From Planctomycetota bacterium (GTDB lineage Bacteria > Planctomycetota > Phycisphaerae > UBA1845 > PWPN01): a stretch of 7,448 bases of DNA. This document shows, piece by piece, positions 5,742-7,448 of the stretch. The DNA is taken from assembly GCA_020346805.1 (NCBI GenBank), contig CP070790.1, positions 82,563-90,010 on the forward strand, in the 5' to 3' direction. The position numbers and the translations under genes are program-made. Each line of letters begins with the position of its first letter. Position 1 is the first letter of the stretch. The notes under the pieces were generated by a model, which worked only from the letters and a program-made list of their open reading frames with translations, did not search any database and had not been told where the DNA came from.

Positions 5742-6293
5742 ATGAAATACATCAACTTGTTGCAAAGACTAACGTGGCCGTTGGCGAGTTTACTTATTGG
5801 GGTGTGGGTGTTTGGAGGAGTTGGTTGCGAGAAGCGAGCGGGTCGGCTTAATGCTCCGCCTCAGGGGTATGATTGGAATGCCAGCGACCTCCAGGACGAC
5901 TTTATAACCATGCATGACAACGCGTTGTTGGCGGATATGTCCATGTCGTCGGCGCATTTTGTTTCCCATTCGCCGGAATTAAATGGACTCGGAGTAAGCC
6001 GACTCAAGCGTTATAAGTCGATTTTGAAGTTGTACGGGGGTACGTTGAATTATACCGGTGGCGAGCGAAATCAGTCGCTGGTAAATGCTCGGATGGAAAA
6101 GATCAAGGATTTTCTGATCGCTTCGGGGCTTGCCGAGGACAAATTTGCCGTCAAGGTGGGAATGGCCGGTGGTGCCGGCATGAGGGCCTCTGAAGCTATC
6201 GCCGTTCGCACGGCCTCGACTTTCTGTTCGGAAAGTGAGGACGGTGGCGAAGAGGGCGGCGCAAGTAGCAGTCTTGCCGGCCAGAACGATTAA
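5742..6293 (+). CDS. Lipoprotein with OmpA-like C-terminal segment, function unknown
   Basis: The 183-residue product has a lipoprotein signal peptide: a basic start, a hydrophobic core (about 11-27) and GGVGC with Cys29 as the lipidated residue. The mature part starts EKRAGRLNAPPQGYDWN. Around 84-145 it has GVSRLKRYKSILKLYGGTLN, then VNARMEKIKDFLIASGLAED and a strand KFAVKVGMAGG. This loosely resembles the pattern in OmpA-C and CpaD-type proteins, where a helix with the (R/A)xxxVxxxL pattern is followed by a G-rich strand. The typical OmpA peptidoglycan-binding N-D-R residues are not seen. The tail (163-183) is low-complexity, rich in E, G and S. It lies 106 bases before the TPR lipoprotein on the same strand, with no clear terminator between, so the two may share a transcript. 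I cannot name the family. Confidence 0.8.
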   Translation: MKYINLLQRLTWPLASLLIGVWVFGGVGCEKRAGRLNAPPQGYDWNASDLQDDFITMHDNALLADMSMSSAHFVSHSPELNGLGVSRLKRYKSILKLYGGTLNYTGGERNQSLVNARMEKIKDFLIASGLAEDKFAVKVGMAGGAGMRASEAIAVRTASTFCSESEDGGEEGGASSSLAGQND

Positions 6294-6399
6294 AGTAGTG
6301 AATAAATAACGGGCAGATTTTAGTTCTTTGGTGTCATACATGCCCATTATTTGACTTAATGTTCCATACCAAGGAAAGCTTTAAGTAGGAGCAAGGCAC

Positions 6400-7448
6400 A
6401 TGTTTGCACGGATGCGCATCTCTGTGAGTATAATCTGCGGCTGGGCGATTTTGGTGACTATGGGTTGTAGTTCGTTGAAGGACCAGAAACTTGGTGCCAA
6501 CGAACAAAAACCGATATCAAAGGTCCCTCGTTCGGATTCTTCAAAGTTTGATTCGAAGGGCAACCGAGAAATTCTTCCCGAGACCCATTTTGCCGCCGGC
6601 CGACTCCATGAGAATAACGGGCATTTGAGCCGGGCCGTCGAACAATATCGAATGAGCATCAGCCTGGATCCCAAGAATATTGAAGCGCACAATCGACTCG
6701 GTATTGTGCTGGATCGTTTGAGACGGTTCAAAGAAGCGGATGACGCTTTTAAAAGGGCCATCGAGTTGGCCCCCGATCAGGCTTATTTGCGCAACAACCT
6801 GGCTTTTGGTTATATCATGCAGCAACGTTGGTCCGAGGCCGAAACGGAACTGACCAAAGCCCTGGAGATGTATCCGGATTTCATTCGGGCACGAGTCAAT
6901 CTGGCAATGGTATTGGCTCGACAGGATCGTTTCGAGGATGCCATGGATCAATTTCGCACGGCCTTACCGGCCGACGACGCTTATTACAACATGGGGCTTA
7001 TGTATCAGTCGAAGCGTAAATTGGTGGAGGCGGCCCGGGCCTATAAATCCGCCCTCGAGTCGAATCCCAAAATGGTGGCGGCACAAAAGCGGTTGGATAA
7101 GATGCCGGATGAAGTATTGGAGGAGGCCGAAAACTATACCGACATGATGGCATCGCCGCCGCCGGTAAATGTCGATGAGGTATCTGCCGCCGATGCAAGT
7201 GACCGTCCGTCCACCCAGCCGGCCGATGACCGCTCGAATAGTAAATTAGATGATTATATGGATAGTGTATTAAGTGCATTAGATGACTACTGGGATAGTG
7301 AACCAAATACATTGGATGATTCCCTGGATGATAGTGGATTAAGTACATTGGATGACTACTGGGATGGTGAATTAAGTATATTGGATGACTACTGGGATGG
7401 TGAATTGAGTATATTGGATGACAACTGGTATACCGAATTAGAAGATCA
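6400..7448 (+). CDS. TPR lipoprotein with C-terminal acidic tandem repeats, 3' end off window
   Basis: The frame is open from ATG 6400 to the right edge: 349 codons and two bases. AGGAG lies 8 bases before the ATG. The N-terminus is a lipoprotein signal peptide with core residues 7-20 and lipobox VTMGC (Cys23). A polar linker (24-59) leads to about five tetratricopeptide repeats in the 60-226 range, for example AGRLHENNGHLSRAVEQYRM, NRLGIVLDRLRRFKEADDAF and NNLAFGYIMQQRWSEAETEL. TPRs form a helical scaffold for protein binding, here probably on the periplasmic face of a membrane. A Pro/Asp/Ser-rich linker (252-282) follows. From residue 283 an 11-residue acidic repeat of the LDDYWDGELSI type runs to the edge. 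TPR lipoproteins of this shape include TadD/PilF-like pilus assembly factors, but nothing here fixes that role. The end of the gene is not visible. Confidence 0.88.
   Translation, partial: MFARMRISVSIICGWAILVTMGCSSLKDQKLGANEQKPISKVPRSDSSKFDSKGNREILPETHFAAGRLHENNGHLSRAVEQYRMSISLDPKNIEAHNRLGIVLDRLRRFKEADDAFKRAIELAPDQAYLRNNLAFGYIMQQRWSEAETELTKALEMYPDFIRARVNLAMVLARQDRFEDAMDQFRTALPADDAYYNMGLMYQSKRKLVEAARAYKSALESNPKMVAAQKRLDKMPDEVLEEAENYTDMMASPPPVNVDEVSAADASDRPSTQPADDRSNSKLDDYMDSVLSALDDYWDSEPNTLDDSLDDSGLSTLDDYWDGELSILDDYWDGELSILDDNWYTELED
7246..7446 (+). repeat. In-frame 33-base tandem repeat, six units visible, continuing to the edge
   Basis: The units are 7246-7278, 7279-7311, 7312-7347 (36 bases, one extra codon), 7348-7380, 7381-7413 and 7414-7446. 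They encode LDDYMDSVLSA, LDDYWDSEPNT, LDDSLDDSGLST, LDDYWDGELSI, LDDYWDGELSI and LDDNWYTELED. Units four and five differ at one silent base (TTA versus TTG), so they duplicated recently. The tract is AT-richer than the TPR part of the gene. Lengths stay multiples of three, so the reading frame is kept. Confidence 0.9.

Noticed and set aside
5529..5765. Minus-strand 64-78 codon ORFs across the terminator and lipoprotein start
   Set aside because: They read through the poly-A complement of the T-tract and have no ribosome binding site or recognisable features.
6305..6351. Inverted repeat AATAACGGGCA / TGCCCATTATT between the two lipoprotein genes
   Set aside because: The stem has a mismatch, the loop is 25 bases and no T-tract follows, so it is weak as a terminator or regulatory element.
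6381..7348. Several minus-strand ORFs of 116-136 codons
   Set aside because: They lie antisense to the TPR lipoprotein. The repeated YLIHYHPG-like text in one is only the complement of the tandem repeat.

Overview
The window looks like ordinary chromosome from a free-living bacterium, most likely a planctomycete of the Phycisphaerae type. This is inferred from gene style, not from a marker gene. The clues are a membrane protein with a CPKCDYNLTGL...RCPECG zinc ribbon, an LpxL-like acyltransferase with an unusual active site, and envelope lipoproteins next to a TPR lipoprotein. I see no phage, transposase, CRISPR, tRNA or rRNA.

Layout. 1-871 (minus): carA, the glutaminase subunit of carbamoyl-phosphate synthetase, with a TTG start and cut by the left edge. 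903-998: a nested inverted repeat in the gap upstream of carA. 1055-1801 (minus): a YggS/PROSC-family PLP-homeostasis gene split by an in-frame TAA. 1920-2531 (plus): trmB, tRNA m7G46 methyltransferase, divergent from the yggS-like gene. 2600-3646 (plus): an AT-richer two-helix membrane protein with a zinc ribbon. 3734-4081 (minus): a small Smr-like protein. 4231-5202 (plus): the LpxL/HtrB-like acyltransferase. 5220-5378 and 5380-5607 (minus): two tandem small ORFs, the first a 52-residue secreted or membrane peptide with a strong ribosome binding site. 5641-5669: a hairpin plus T8, readable as a plus-strand terminator. 5742-6293 (plus): a lipoprotein with an OmpA-like segment. 6400-7448 (plus): a TPR lipoprotein with an acidic 11-residue tandem repeat at its C-terminus, open at the right edge.

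Function. The left half is housekeeping: pyrimidine/arginine precursor synthesis, PLP homeostasis and tRNA modification. The right half is envelope-oriented: lipid acylation, two lipoproteins in tandem and a small exported peptide. The two lipoproteins are co-directional with good ribosome binding sites and may act together. I do not see a complete new system. The points most worth a second look are the interrupted yggS-like gene, the missing catalytic His in the acyltransferase, the small minus-strand gene pair lying antisense to a possible long 3' UTR, and the young tandem repeat in the TPR lipoprotein.
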